From: Dehalogenimonas alkenigignens
Lineage (GTDB): Bacteria; Chloroflexota; Dehalococcoidia; Dehalococcoidales; Dehalococcoidaceae
Length of the DNA stretch: 64,000 nt
NCBI RefSeq assembly: GCF_001466665.1
Contig: NZ_KQ758903.1
Location: 1,051,684-1,115,683, forward strand
Direction: 5' to 3'
Shown here: piece after piece, positions 53,324 to 61,785 of the stretch
Layout of the letters: each line of letters starts with the position of its first letter
Position numbering within the stretch: the first letter of the stretch is position 1
Program-made: the position numbers and the translations under genes
Notes under the pieces: model-generated
The model's input: the letters and a program-made list of their open reading frames with translations, nothing else
What the model was told of the DNA's origin: nothing
Database searches by the model: none

Positions 53324-54682
53324 ATGAAAGAATACGATGTCATTATCGTTGGATCAGGGGCAGGCCTGGATATCCTTGAGGCCGCTGTAGAACACGGCTT
53401 GAAAACCGCGCTGATCGATGACGGACCGGCAGGCGGCACCTGCCTCAATGTCGGCTGCATTCCATCAAAGATGCTCATCTTCCCCGCGGATCGCGTTTTG
53501 GAGGTCCGGGAGGCGGCTCGTCTTGGCATCGCCACAGAAATCACCCAAATTGATTTTGCATCGATAATGGACCGGTCGGCCCACCTGGTAGAAGCTGAAC
53601 ACCTAAATGTTGAAGAACAATTGAGAAAATCCAGGGCGCTGGATTTTTACCAGGATACCGCTGAGTTTGTCGACCGCAATACTTTTAAAGTCGGCAACCG
53701 CATGATCAAGGCCAATCTGATTTATTTGGCTTCAGGCTCCAGACCGCTGATTCCTTCTATTCCCGGACTGGATCAAGTAGATTACCTGACCAATGAATCT
53801 CTGCTGCAACTGCGCGAACTTCCAAAAAGTCTTATCATCATCGGCGGCGGATACGTCGGAGTTGAATACGCGCACTTTTTCCAGGCAATGGGCTCTGAAG
53901 TCACCCTGTTGGAAATGGGACCCCGCATCGTTCCATCGGAAGAACCGGAAATATCAGAGTTGCTGCTCTTCTCGATGTCGCGGAGGCTTACGGTGCGGAC
54001 CGAGAGCGTCGCTGTGTCGGTCAGACCGGCTGCCACCGGCGGCGTTACTGTTGAAATTAAGCATAAAGGGAAAAACGAAACATTAGTTGCTGAAAAACTC
54101 CTTATCGCAGCCGGGCGGCGTTCCAACGCTGACCGGCTTAAAGTAGAAAAGGCTGGCATCAAAACAGATTCTAAAGGTTATATCAAAGTCAATGCCCATC
54201 TAGAAACTAATGCCAAAGGGATTTATGCCATCGGCGATGCCAACGGCAGGGAGATGTTCACCCACACCTCCCACGCCGAAGCGGCAGTAGCCGCGGCCAA
54301 CGGCATACACGGTCAGAAAAAAACCATGAACTACTGGGCGGCGCCACATGCTGTCTTCACCCACCCACAGATAGCTTCGGTAGGGCTGACCGAACACGTG
54401 GCGAGGCAGAAATACAATGTCTCTGTCGGACGGACGGATTACGCTGACATCGCGCTGGGCGGCGCTATGATGCAGCAGGAGGGGTTTGCCAAGATCATCC
54501 TGGAGCAGGAAACCGGCAAAATCCTCGGCGGGCATGTCATTGGCCCGTGGGCGTCGGTTGTCATCCAGGAGGTGGTCAACGTAATGGCCCGCCGCGGCGG
54601 GGTAGAAGATATCGGGCGGGGAATTCATATTCACCCGGCTCTATCGGAATTGATCATCAAGGCTGTCTATAATGCCGCATGA
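53324..54682 (+). CDS. Flavin disulfide reductase resembling mycothione reductase
   Basis: A 452-residue pyridine-nucleotide disulfide oxidoreductase. FAD site IIVGSGAGLDILEAA (the GSG form seen in mycothione reductases rather than GxGPGG), redox disulfide GGTCLNVGCIPSK, NADPH/NADH site IIIGGGYVGVEYA, second FAD motif YAIGDANG, and a C-terminal dimer segment HIHPALSEL with the catalytic His. The alignment of the KMLIFPAD stretch after the disulfide also favours mycothione reductase over dihydrolipoamide dehydrogenase, but archaeal dihydrolipoyl dehydrogenases share some of this. No 2-oxoacid dehydrogenase genes are near. The start at 53324 was chosen by alignment; ribosome site weak. Confidence 0.75.
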   Translation: MKEYDVIIVGSGAGLDILEAAVEHGLKTALIDDGPAGGTCLNVGCIPSKMLIFPADRVLEVREAARLGIATEITQIDFASIMDRSAHLVEAEHLNVEEQLRKSRALDFYQDTAEFVDRNTFKVGNRMIKANLIYLASGSRPLIPSIPGLDQVDYLTNESLLQLRELPKSLIIIGGGYVGVEYAHFFQAMGSEVTLLEMGPRIVPSEEPEISELLLFSMSRRLTVRTESVAVSVRPAATGGVTVEIKHKGKNETLVAEKLLIAAGRRSNADRLKVEKAGIKTDSKGYIKVNAHLETNAKGIYAIGDANGREMFTHTSHAEAAVAAANGIHGQKKTMNYWAAPHAVFTHPQIASVGLTEHVARQKYNVSVGRTDYADIALGGAMMQQEGFAKIILEQETGKILGGHVIGPWASVVIQEVVNVMARRGGVEDIGRGIHIHPALSELIIKAVYNAA

Positions 54683-54719
54683 AGCGCTCGCTTATTCGAG
54701 GTGATCAGCGCTGGTGGTA

Positions 54720-54748
54720 TTCACAACGACCAGACTAACGATTATAAT
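54720..54748 (+). promoter_or_regulatory. Promoter for a leaderless two-component operon
   Basis: TTCACA (54720-54725), a 17-base spacer, and TATAAT (54743-54748). The ATG at 54757 is only eight bases downstream, so transcription probably starts at or next to the start codon. Confidence 0.75.
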
Positions 54749-54756
54749 CAAACTAT

Positions 54757-55545
54757 ATGAAAACCTCTGCAGTCAAAAGGCTTGAAAGGCAATCGGAAAG
54801 TGACGGAAACACCGACATTGGCGGTGGTATTATGGATTCGGAACTCTCGAGTCCGGAAGATCAGTTAAGAAGGTTACGGCAGTTCATTCCGGTTCTGGTT
54901 CATGAATTGAGGACACCGCTAACGCCTTTACTGGGAGCATCGGAGATGCTTTCGAGCGGAATAACAGAGCAGCCGTGGGCAAACCTCGCCCGGAGCATAC
55001 AGTTAAGTGCCGAAAAAATGGTGCGGATGATTAATGACCTGGCTGATTTGGGGAAGTGTGAGTGCGGCGAGCTGATTTTGGAAGTTTCCGACATTGACCT
55101 GTCCATGATGTTTGGCGAGGTGGTTGAAAGCCGGAGAGTTCGCGCTGTACCGTTGGGGCTAGAACTGGTCATTGATATTCCACAATCGTTGCCGCGAATT
55201 CGAGGCGATGCCACTCGGTTGCGACAGGTTGCTTTAACCTTGCTGGAAAGCACTTTGCGACAGGTTCCCGAAGGGGGTTCCGTCCGGGTTAGCGCTCGAT
55301 CAATAGATCAGAGCGTTATGGTCACCGTAACGGGTGAAGACTCGAGTCCCCGACCTCCTGACGACCTTTCCAGTCACTTCAGTGAGGATAATACGCTTGG
55401 GAAAGCTCCCAGCCTGGGCCTGTTACTTGCCAGTTATCTGGTCCGGCTTCATGAAGGGCGGGCAGGCGTTGTTATTCAAGCTGGTATGAATAGCATGTAT
55501 TGGTTTAGCGTTCCGGTTAATGGACCTCAGAGGAGGGCGGCATGA
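54757..55545 (+). CDS. Histidine kinase-like protein with degenerate ATP site
   Basis: A 262-residue cytoplasmic protein without a sensor or membrane segment. Residues 40-105 are a HisKA domain with the H-box VHELRTPL (His49). Residues 150-255 have the outline of a HATPase_c domain, but the N-box Asn is replaced (TLLESTLRQVPEGG) and the G1 box DxGxG is replaced by TGEDSSP. The C-terminal G2-like SLGLLLASYLVRLHEG remains. It may be a pseudo-kinase or phosphotransfer scaffold. The stop overlaps the regulator ATG by four bases. Confidence 0.8.
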   Translation: MKTSAVKRLERQSESDGNTDIGGGIMDSELSSPEDQLRRLRQFIPVLVHELRTPLTPLLGASEMLSSGITEQPWANLARSIQLSAEKMVRMINDLADLGKCECGELILEVSDIDLSMMFGEVVESRRVRAVPLGLELVIDIPQSLPRIRGDATRLRQVALTLLESTLRQVPEGGSVRVSARSIDQSVMVTVTGEDSSPRPPDDLSSHFSEDNTLGKAPSLGLLLASYLVRLHEGRAGVVIQAGMNSMYWFSVPVNGPQRRAA

Positions 55546-56240
55546 TTAAAATCCTTATCATTGAAGATGATGCAGAAATCGTCGAATACCTGCGGCTGGC
55601 TTTTCAGGTCAACATACCGGAAGTTGAGTTTATTTCAGCCCGCCTCGGCGCGACAGGGTTACAAAAAGCCTCCGAAGAAATGCCGGATCTAGTCATTCTG
55701 GACCTGGGACTGCCGGACATCGATGGCTTCGAAGTGCTTAAAGCGTTACGTAAGTTTCAGCGTATGCTGATTGTTGTGCTTACCGCCCGCGGCGATGAGA
55801 GGGACATTGTAAAAGGGCTGGAACTGGGCGCCGATGACTATGTTGTCAAACCATTCCGTCAAATGGAACTGATCGCCAGAGTAAGAACGCTGTTGCGGCG
55901 CCAGCCCGGCATTCCTGAACGAGAGATTTTACATTGCGGTCGGCTGGTACTCGATACGGCCCGAAACGATGTCTCCATGCCTGACGGGCGCCAGGTTGAA
56001 CTTACCCGAACAGAAAGCCTGATACTTGCTCGACTGATTCGGGACTGCGGCCGGGTCGTTGAACATTCCAGGCTGGCTGAGATAATCTGGGGGGAAGATT
56101 ACCCCGGATCGGTAAACGCTCTCAGGGTGTACATCGGGCGGCTGCGCCGTAAACTTGAAGCTGATGCCGCTTCGCCGTCCCTCATCGTGTCTAAACCGGG
56201 CCATGGCTACTATATTCCAGCCGGGGGTTTGACGGGATAA
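55542..56240 (+). CDS. OmpR/PhoB-family response regulator
   Basis: A 232-residue regulator. The receiver has acidic E8-D9-D10, phospho-acceptor D54 (LVILDLGLPD), VLTAR and a Lys in YVVKPF. The C-terminal winged helix (ELTRTESLILARLIRD, NALRVYIGRLRRKLE, KPGHGYYI) is complete. It is coupled to the upstream kinase-like gene. All phosphorylation residues are intact although the kinase looks defective, so another kinase may drive it. Confidence 0.92.
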   Translation: MIKILIIEDDAEIVEYLRLAFQVNIPEVEFISARLGATGLQKASEEMPDLVILDLGLPDIDGFEVLKALRKFQRMLIVVLTARGDERDIVKGLELGADDYVVKPFRQMELIARVRTLLRRQPGIPEREILHCGRLVLDTARNDVSMPDGRQVELTRTESLILARLIRDCGRVVEHSRLAEIIWGEDYPGSVNALRVYIGRLRRKLEADAASPSLIVSKPGHGYYIPAGGLTG

Positions 56241-56326
56241 TTTCATCGTGTCGCCGAGCGTTTCTAACTTGACGTAAACGTAAAAATAAGTTACCCTTCA
56301 TTAGGTTTTCGTTCCGTGGAGAACAA

Positions 56327-57535
56327 ATGGACATTCCCTTCGGCCGCGCCGCCGTCGCTGAGATAGAAGAAATCCTGAAATGGCACCGTCCGCCGCCGCT
56401 GCGCATCGGCCAGCATACAGCACGCCTGCCGATCGTCCAGGGAGGAATGGCGGTCGGTATATCACTTTCGGGTTTAGCTTCTGCGGTTGCTAATGCCGGC
56501 GGTATTGGGGTGATTGCCGCGCCGGGTGTCGGCTTATTCGAGCCGGATTTTTTCCAGAACTTCTTCCAAGCCAATATCCGCGGATTACGCCGTGAAATTC
56601 AAAAGGCCCGGTCAAAAACCCGCGGCATCCTAGGTGTCAACATCATGGTGGCCTTGACCGATTTTGCCGATTTAGCCCGAGCAGCCATCGAAGAGGGCAT
56701 AGACATCATTTTCGCTGGCGCCGGCCTGCCGCTTAAACTTCCGGAACTGCTTGGCGAAAACCGTCACACCAAGTTGGTCCCCATTGTGTCATCAGCTCGG
56801 GCTGCCCGTATTCTATGCAAGAAATGGCAGGACGATTTTAACTACACGCCCGATGCCTTCGTCGTCGAAGGCCCCATGGCTGGCGGGCACCTGGGTTTTA
56901 AAGCTGAAGAATTAGATTCGTCTGAGAACCGGCTGGAGAACCTGGTGCCGGAAGTCATAGCGGCGGTCCAGCCGTTTGCCCAGGCAGCCGGGAGGCCTAT
57001 TCCGGTCATTGCCGGCGGCGGTATTTTTACCGGGGAAGATATCTACAATATGCTTCAAACCGGTGCCGCCGGTGTCCAGATGGCCACCCGTTTTGTGGCT
57101 ACCGATGAATGCGACGCTTCACCGGCATTCAAGCAGGCTTACATTGAATCAAAAGAGGGCGACGCCGTCATTATTAAAAGCCCGGTTGGCATGCCGGGGC
57201 GCGCGCTTCGTAACGAGTTTATAGATAGCGTCAATGCTGGTGCCAAAAAGCCGTTTAAATGCCCTCAGCACTGCGTCAAGACCTGCAATTACCTTGAAAG
57301 TCCTTACTGTATTTTCGTCGCATTGCTAAATGCCCAGAGGGGGCACCTGTCTGGCGGTTTCGCTTTCTGTGGAGCTAACGTGCACCGGGTGAACGAAATT
57401 GTTCCGGTCAAGAAGCTTGTCGACACCCTTGTCAAAGAGTACAAGACCCGGGCTGTCCAGGCACTGATTGACGCTATGACCCGCTATATGAATGGGCTAA
57501 TGGCTTCTCCGGCACTGGGTCGCGGTCTGGCTTGA
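56327..57535 (+). CDS. Nitronate monooxygenase-like FMN oxidoreductase
   Basis: A 402-residue TIM-barrel FMN enzyme of the nitronate monooxygenase (2-nitropropane dioxygenase) family. LPIVQGGMAVGISLSGLASAVANAGGIG, VEGPMAGGHLG and the phosphate-binding IAGGGIFTGEDI, then GAAGVQMATRFVAT, are typical. A C-terminal insert carries four cysteines (CPQHCVKTCNYLESPYC). Real substrates in anaerobes are uncertain. The ATG follows GGAG; its stop overlaps the next ATG by one base. Confidence 0.88.
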   Translation: MDIPFGRAAVAEIEEILKWHRPPPLRIGQHTARLPIVQGGMAVGISLSGLASAVANAGGIGVIAAPGVGLFEPDFFQNFFQANIRGLRREIQKARSKTRGILGVNIMVALTDFADLARAAIEEGIDIIFAGAGLPLKLPELLGENRHTKLVPIVSSARAARILCKKWQDDFNYTPDAFVVEGPMAGGHLGFKAEELDSSENRLENLVPEVIAAVQPFAQAAGRPIPVIAGGGIFTGEDIYNMLQTGAAGVQMATRFVATDECDASPAFKQAYIESKEGDAVIIKSPVGMPGRALRNEFIDSVNAGAKKPFKCPQHCVKTCNYLESPYCIFVALLNAQRGHLSGGFAFCGANVHRVNEIVPVKKLVDTLVKEYKTRAVQALIDAMTRYMNGLMASPALGRGLA

Positions 57536-58254
57536 TGAAGGTCGCTGTCTACCAGATGGCCGATTCCGGGGACCCGGTTCAGAATATTGCCCGAGCATAC
57601 CAGGCCATCGTTAATACAGATGCCGATTTTTTTGCTTTGCCGGAGTTTTTCACAATTCCCGGCGGTGACTTTCGCCGGCCTTATACCCTCCAGACTTGCC
57701 TTGAAGAAACCGCCTTGCCTGCCCTGGAGATGTTCCGTCAGGCCAGCCGGCAGTTCCGAGGTTATATTATCGGCGGCAGCATCGTCGAACGCGATGCTGA
57801 CTGCTATTACAACACCTGTTATGTATTTAAAGAAGGGGAAGAAATAACCAGGTACCGCAAGATCAACATAACCCACGAAGAAGTCGAGCTGAATATCTGT
57901 CGCGGTACGCAACCGGTGACTTTCGAGACGGAATTCGGTAAAGTCGGCTTGATGATCTGCGCTGACTGTATTTCGTGGGAAGTGGTCGAGGCTACCTGCG
58001 CCGGCGCCAAGCTGGTTTTTTTGCCGGTATCTTTAACCGATCCTAACCATCCCCCTTTTACCGGCCATCCGGTATCGGATATTATTGCCAGAAAATATGG
58101 CTCAACTGTGATTAAAATAACCCGGGTCGGCACCTTTGGCGGCAAGACGCTTTCATCCAGGAGTGCTATTACCACCCCGAGGGGCACCTATTGGGAGGCC
58201 CCGGACGCCCGGGAGCATTTCGAAGTCATTGAAATCTCGGAAACAGCCGCTTAG
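57535..58254 (+). CDS. Carbon-nitrogen hydrolase (nitrilase superfamily)
   Basis: A 239-residue amidase-type enzyme with the catalytic triad Glu (LPEFF), Lys (YRKINI) and Cys (MICADCISWE), plus the structural Glu in THEEVEL. It is translationally coupled to the FMN enzyme, which suggests a shared pathway for a nitrogen compound. Exact substrate unknown. The stop codon overlaps the stop of the convergent lysyl-transferase gene. Confidence 0.88.
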   Translation: MKVAVYQMADSGDPVQNIARAYQAIVNTDADFFALPEFFTIPGGDFRRPYTLQTCLEETALPALEMFRQASRQFRGYIIGGSIVERDADCYYNTCYVFKEGEEITRYRKINITHEEVELNICRGTQPVTFETEFGKVGLMICADCISWEVVEATCAGAKLVFLPVSLTDPNHPPFTGHPVSDIIARKYGSTVIKITRVGTFGGKTLSSRSAITTPRGTYWEAPDAREHFEVIEISETAA

Positions 58255-59150
58255 AACGCCACGACCTCATCAATCGAGGCGGCGTCACAGAACAGCATCA
58301 CCAGGCGGTCAATTCCCAATGCCCCTCCCGCCGCCTCCGGCAGGCTTTTCAATGACTCCAGAAACTCCTCGGGCAACGCCGCTGACCGGTTCTGTTTCTC
58401 TGCGCTTTTGATCTCGATCTCGAATCTTTTACGCTGCTCCCCCGGGTCGGTAAGCTCGGAAAAAATGTTAGCTATCTCCAGCCCGCCGATGAAGATTTCG
58501 GTACGTTCTGCCAGTGACGGATCCTCAGGTTTAAGGCGGGCCAGCGAGGCCATTCCGGCAGGGAAATCATAAAGGATTAACGGCCGCTCACGGCTCAAGC
58601 CAGCCACGCCTGTTGCCAGGTCCAAGTCAAACCGCTCCAGGTCGTCGACTGTGATCGGGTTCCAGCCGCAGGCCGACATATATGCCTCGGCGACGGACAG
58701 CCGCCGCCAGGGTGGCGAAAGGTCAATGGACATGCCCTGGTAGTTTATCCGGCTTGAATTTCGAGTCGCTTCAGACAGACCGATGACCAGGGCTTCGGTC
58801 TCGGCGGCCAGCTGGAGATAGTTTCCCCCGACGCGGTAATACTCCAGCAGGGTGAATTCTTCTCGGTGTTGGCGTCCCTTTTCATTTTTTCTGAAGCTGT
58901 GACAGATTTGATATATATCTCCGCTGCCGGCTGCCAGCAGTTGCTTCATATAAAGTTCCGGAGAGGGCAGCAGCCTGCCGCGCGTAGTTTCAATTGGCTC
59001 GATGCAGGCTTCAGGAATAGGGCATTCCGCCAGCGCCGGAGTTTCAATTTCAAGATAGCCGCGTGAATATAAAAAACTCCGGGTGAGACGCAGTATCTCA
59101 GCCCGGAGTTTCAGATTGTCGAATTTTTCGGAAAGTCGCCAGATGTCCAT
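58251..59150 (-). CDS. epmA: EF-P lysyl-transferase (EpmA/GenX-like, LysRS paralogue)
   Basis: A 299-residue class II lysyl-tRNA synthetase catalytic domain without the anticodon-binding domain, as in EpmA (PoxA/GenX). Motif 2 FRKNEKGRQHREEFTLLEYYRVG and motif 3 GGALGIDRLVMLF are intact. In enteric bacteria EpmA attaches beta-lysine to EF-P. The efp gene is five bases upstream on the same strand, which strongly supports the role. No lysine aminomutase (EpmB) is in the window. Confidence 0.93.
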   Translation of the reverse strand: MDIWRLSEKFDNLKLRAEILRLTRSFLYSRGYLEIETPALAECPIPEACIEPIETTRGRLLPSPELYMKQLLAAGSGDIYQICHSFRKNEKGRQHREEFTLLEYYRVGGNYLQLAAETEALVIGLSEATRNSSRINYQGMSIDLSPPWRRLSVAEAYMSACGWNPITVDDLERFDLDLATGVAGLSRERPLILYDFPAGMASLARLKPEDPSLAERTEIFIGGLEIANIFSELTDPGEQRKRFEIEIKSAEKQNRSAALPEEFLESLKSLPEAAGGALGIDRLVMLFCDAASIDEVVAF

Positions 59151-59155
59151 CGGCT

Positions 59156-59713
59156 CTAGCCGACGCGCTCCACGTACGCCCCGGTGATGGTGCTGATCCG
59201 CACCGTATCGCCTTCTTTGATGAAGGCCGGCACGCCGATTTCCAGGCCGGTTTCCAATCTGGCCAACTTTTGCTGGGCGGTTACCGTGGCGCCTTTCATC
59301 GCCGATTCTGTTTCGATGATTTTAAGTTCAACCGCTTTGGGCAGGATAAGGTCAATGGGGCGGTCCTCCCACATCATAACCTGCACCCCCAGCGAATCCT
59401 TCAGGTAGAGCTTCTTGTCGCCGACGTTCTCCTCGTTCATGATGTGCTGCTCGAAAGATTCGGTATCCATGAAATGGTAATGGCCGTGCTCTTCGTAAAG
59501 GTATTGCATGTCCCGGACGGTAATGGTAGCCTCGTCGAACTTATCTCCTGAATGATAGGTAGGTTCGGAAAGGATTCCGTTCAGCAGGTTGCGCAGCTTT
59601 AAGTGATAAATCGCCCGGCCTTTGCCCGGCTTGACGAAATCCACGCTTTCGACGTTAAAGGGCACCCCATCAATAAGCAGTTTTTTATTCTTTGAGACTT
59701 CAGAGACTTCCAC
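59156..59713 (-). CDS. efp: Translation elongation factor P
   Basis: A 185-residue EF-P with the modification loop VKPGKGRA (Lys31 the expected target) and C-terminal GLEIGVPAFIKEGDTVRI. It relieves ribosome stalling at polyproline. GTG start at 59713; the nearest GGAGG is rather far, so the start is less certain. Confidence 0.95.
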   Translation of the reverse strand: MEVSEVSKNKKLLIDGVPFNVESVDFVKPGKGRAIYHLKLRNLLNGILSEPTYHSGDKFDEATITVRDMQYLYEEHGHYHFMDTESFEQHIMNEENVGDKKLYLKDSLGVQVMMWEDRPIDLILPKAVELKIIETESAMKGATVTAQQKLARLETGLEIGVPAFIKEGDTVRISTITGAYVERVG

Positions 59714-59850
59714 AGGTTTTCGGATATTCCTCCGTTAAACTATATATTACAAACCAAGTGAACATTATAGGCGCTTCAAATAGGCGGCGCAAATACTATT
59801 CCGACCCTGAATTCCGTGACTCAAAAGCCCAAGAGTGTTAAAATGCCGGG

Positions 59851-60615
59851 ATGAAAATCGTCAGATTTGCTGCTCCTGATTGCCCAGAACGGTATGGTGT
59901 GCTCGAAGGCGATATCATCAAAGCCCTGGCCGGCACTCCGTTCAAAACTATGGATTACTCCGGCGAAACCCTCCCCCTGGCCTCGGTCAAACTTCTGGCG
60001 CCTTGCGCCCCTTCAAAGATAGTTTGCTTGGGGGTTAACTATCACGGGCATGCCCGCGAGATGGGTCATAATATTCCTAATGTGCCATTGATCTTCTTGA
60101 AACCTTCGACCGCTGTCATTGGTACCGGGGCTGATATTGTCTATCCGCCATCGTCTTCAAGGGTAGACTACGAGGCGGAGCTGGCGGTGGTTATCAGGAA
60201 ATCCGGCTGGCGCATTTCCCAGAAAGCCGCCCGTGACCACGTGCTTGGTTATACCTGTTTCAACGATGTCACCGCCCGGGACTTGCAAAGAATAGACGGC
60301 CAGTGGACCCGGGCGAAAAGCTTCGATACCTTTGCCGCTGTCGGCCCGTGGGTCGAAACCGATGTCGATCCCTCCAGGTTGGAAGTGGAGACTTTTCTAA
60401 ATGGTGAGCGCAAGCAGCACGGCAGCACCTCGGATTTGATCTATCACATCGATTTTCTGATCCACTTCATCTCCCATGTGATGACCCTGCTGCCAGGAGA
60501 CGTCATCGCCACCGGCACTCCATCGGGCATCGGCCCTATGAAAATCGGTGATACCGTTGAAGTGCGCATCGAAGGAATCGGTACTCTGCGGAACAAAGTC
60601 GTCAGGCAGGATTAA
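59851..60615 (+). CDS. Fumarylacetoacetate hydrolase-family protein
   Basis: A 254-residue FAH-family enzyme. KIVCLGVNYHGHAREMG, FLKPSTAVIG, VDYEAELAVVI (metal Glu residues), CFNDVTARDLQ, and GDVIATGTPSGIGPM are all present. Members include 2-hydroxyhepta-dienedioate isomerases and oxaloacetate or acylpyruvate decarboxylases/hydrolases; the substrate here is not known. A TAAAAT box six bases before the ATG suggests a leaderless transcript. Confidence 0.9.
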   Translation: MKIVRFAAPDCPERYGVLEGDIIKALAGTPFKTMDYSGETLPLASVKLLAPCAPSKIVCLGVNYHGHAREMGHNIPNVPLIFLKPSTAVIGTGADIVYPPSSSRVDYEAELAVVIRKSGWRISQKAARDHVLGYTCFNDVTARDLQRIDGQWTRAKSFDTFAAVGPWVETDVDPSRLEVETFLNGERKQHGSTSDLIYHIDFLIHFISHVMTLLPGDVIATGTPSGIGPMKIGDTVEVRIEGIGTLRNKVVRQD

Positions 60616-60657
60616 GCATACCGTCCGGTCTAAATGGTTGAACACGTCTGTTTATGA

Positions 60658-61032
60658 TTAATTCTTAAAGAAATCCCTGACATCAGCTCTCGTCAGGTAC
60701 ACGATCTGCAGCACCCCGATAACGGTTCCGATAGGGAAAAACAGCAGGCTGATGACCCCGTGTGCCAGGCTGGTAACCCGCCCGAAATCACGGTTGGCCA
60801 GTAAGCCCGCCGCTCCCGTAACGGAGACAATCAGATACGCCAGCAGTGTCAGAGCCCCAACCGCCAGCCCGAAATAAAAAAATGGACCGGAAAAATTGAA
60901 TTCGAGATCCTGGAGGAACAGCGCCTCAACCTGAAAACCGATCATCACCAGCACAGCAAGACCAATGAGTGTGAAAAAAGCGGTCACCAGTTCCCACACA
61001 GCGATAAGCACTAGCAGATCTGGTTTTTTCAT
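60658..61032 (-). CDS. Small polytopic membrane protein
   Basis: A 124-residue protein with about four hydrophobic segments (LLVLIAVWELVTAFFTLIG, FYFGLAVGALTLLAYLIVS, and two nearer the C-terminus). A charged end reads TRADVRDFFKN. AAGGAT precedes the ATG. Family unrecognised; convergent with the FAH-family gene. Confidence 0.7.
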   Translation of the reverse strand: MKKPDLLVLIAVWELVTAFFTLIGLAVLVMIGFQVEALFLQDLEFNFSGPFFYFGLAVGALTLLAYLIVSVTGAAGLLANRDFGRVTSLAHGVISLLFFPIGTVIGVLQIVYLTRADVRDFFKN

Positions 61033-61200
61033 TATGATCCTTCAATACGCTATTTTCATTCTATTTACGCAGCGGTCTGCCGTCAAGACAACAGGCTTTC
61101 CTCCGGCTTTAGAATGCCTTGACACTACTTTCCGGCCTTGTTAAACTTGGCTGTTGTCCTCTTATTTTGACCCCGCATCGGCGCTCGCGTCCCGGAGGGA

Positions 61201-61767
61201 TTGTTGATCCAAACTGAACCGCTTAGCCAACGCTGCAGGCTGGAAAAAGGGCTGGTGTCCATCTTCACCGGCCACGGCAAGGGTAAGACCTCCGCCGCCA
61301 TCGGCATCGCCGTCAGGGCGGCAGGGCACGGACTCAGGGTATATATGGTCTTCATGATGAAAGCCAACGAGTTTTTTGAGCACGGCGAATTTACCGTATT
61401 GAAAAGCCTGCCCAATGTCCACGTGGAAGCATTCGGCTACCGCGGCTGGTCAAGAAAAGGCAATATAACCCCGGCGCACAAGGCTGAGGCTGAAAAGGCG
61501 CTTGAAGACGCGGCAACAGCCATGTCCAGCGGCGAATACGACGTTATCGTTCTGGATGAGATCAACCACGCCGTCTCCGGAGGTTTAATTGACCTTGAAA
61601 AGGTCATCGGTATGATTGATAAAAAGCCGGAGTGTGTCGAACTAATTCTCACCGGCAGAAACGCCGATCCCCGGCTGGTCGCCATGGCCGACCTGGTTTC
61701 AGAGATACTTATGATTAAACATCCGTTTAACGAGGGCATCCGCGCTCGTAAAGGTATTGATTATTAA
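61201..61767 (+). CDS. cobO: Corrinoid adenosyltransferase (CobA/CobO type)
   Basis: A 188-residue P-loop enzyme that adenosylates cob(I)alamin or cobyrinic acid diamide. Inverted-type P-loop FTGHGKGKTSAAIG, DVIVLDEINHAV and ILTGRNADPRL are family-specific. TTG start behind GGAGGG. Corrinoid handling is expected in Dehalococcoidia. No cobalamin riboswitch was seen upstream. Confidence 0.93.
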   Translation: MLIQTEPLSQRCRLEKGLVSIFTGHGKGKTSAAIGIAVRAAGHGLRVYMVFMMKANEFFEHGEFTVLKSLPNVHVEAFGYRGWSRKGNITPAHKAEAEKALEDAATAMSSGEYDVIVLDEINHAVSGGLIDLEKVIGMIDKKPECVELILTGRNADPRLVAMADLVSEILMIKHPFNEGIRARKGIDY

Positions 61768-61785
61768 ATTCAGAAGGAGTTATTT

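Noticed and set aside
61033-61200. Possible cobalamin riboswitch upstream of cobO
   Set aside because: No B12-box-like sequence is present.
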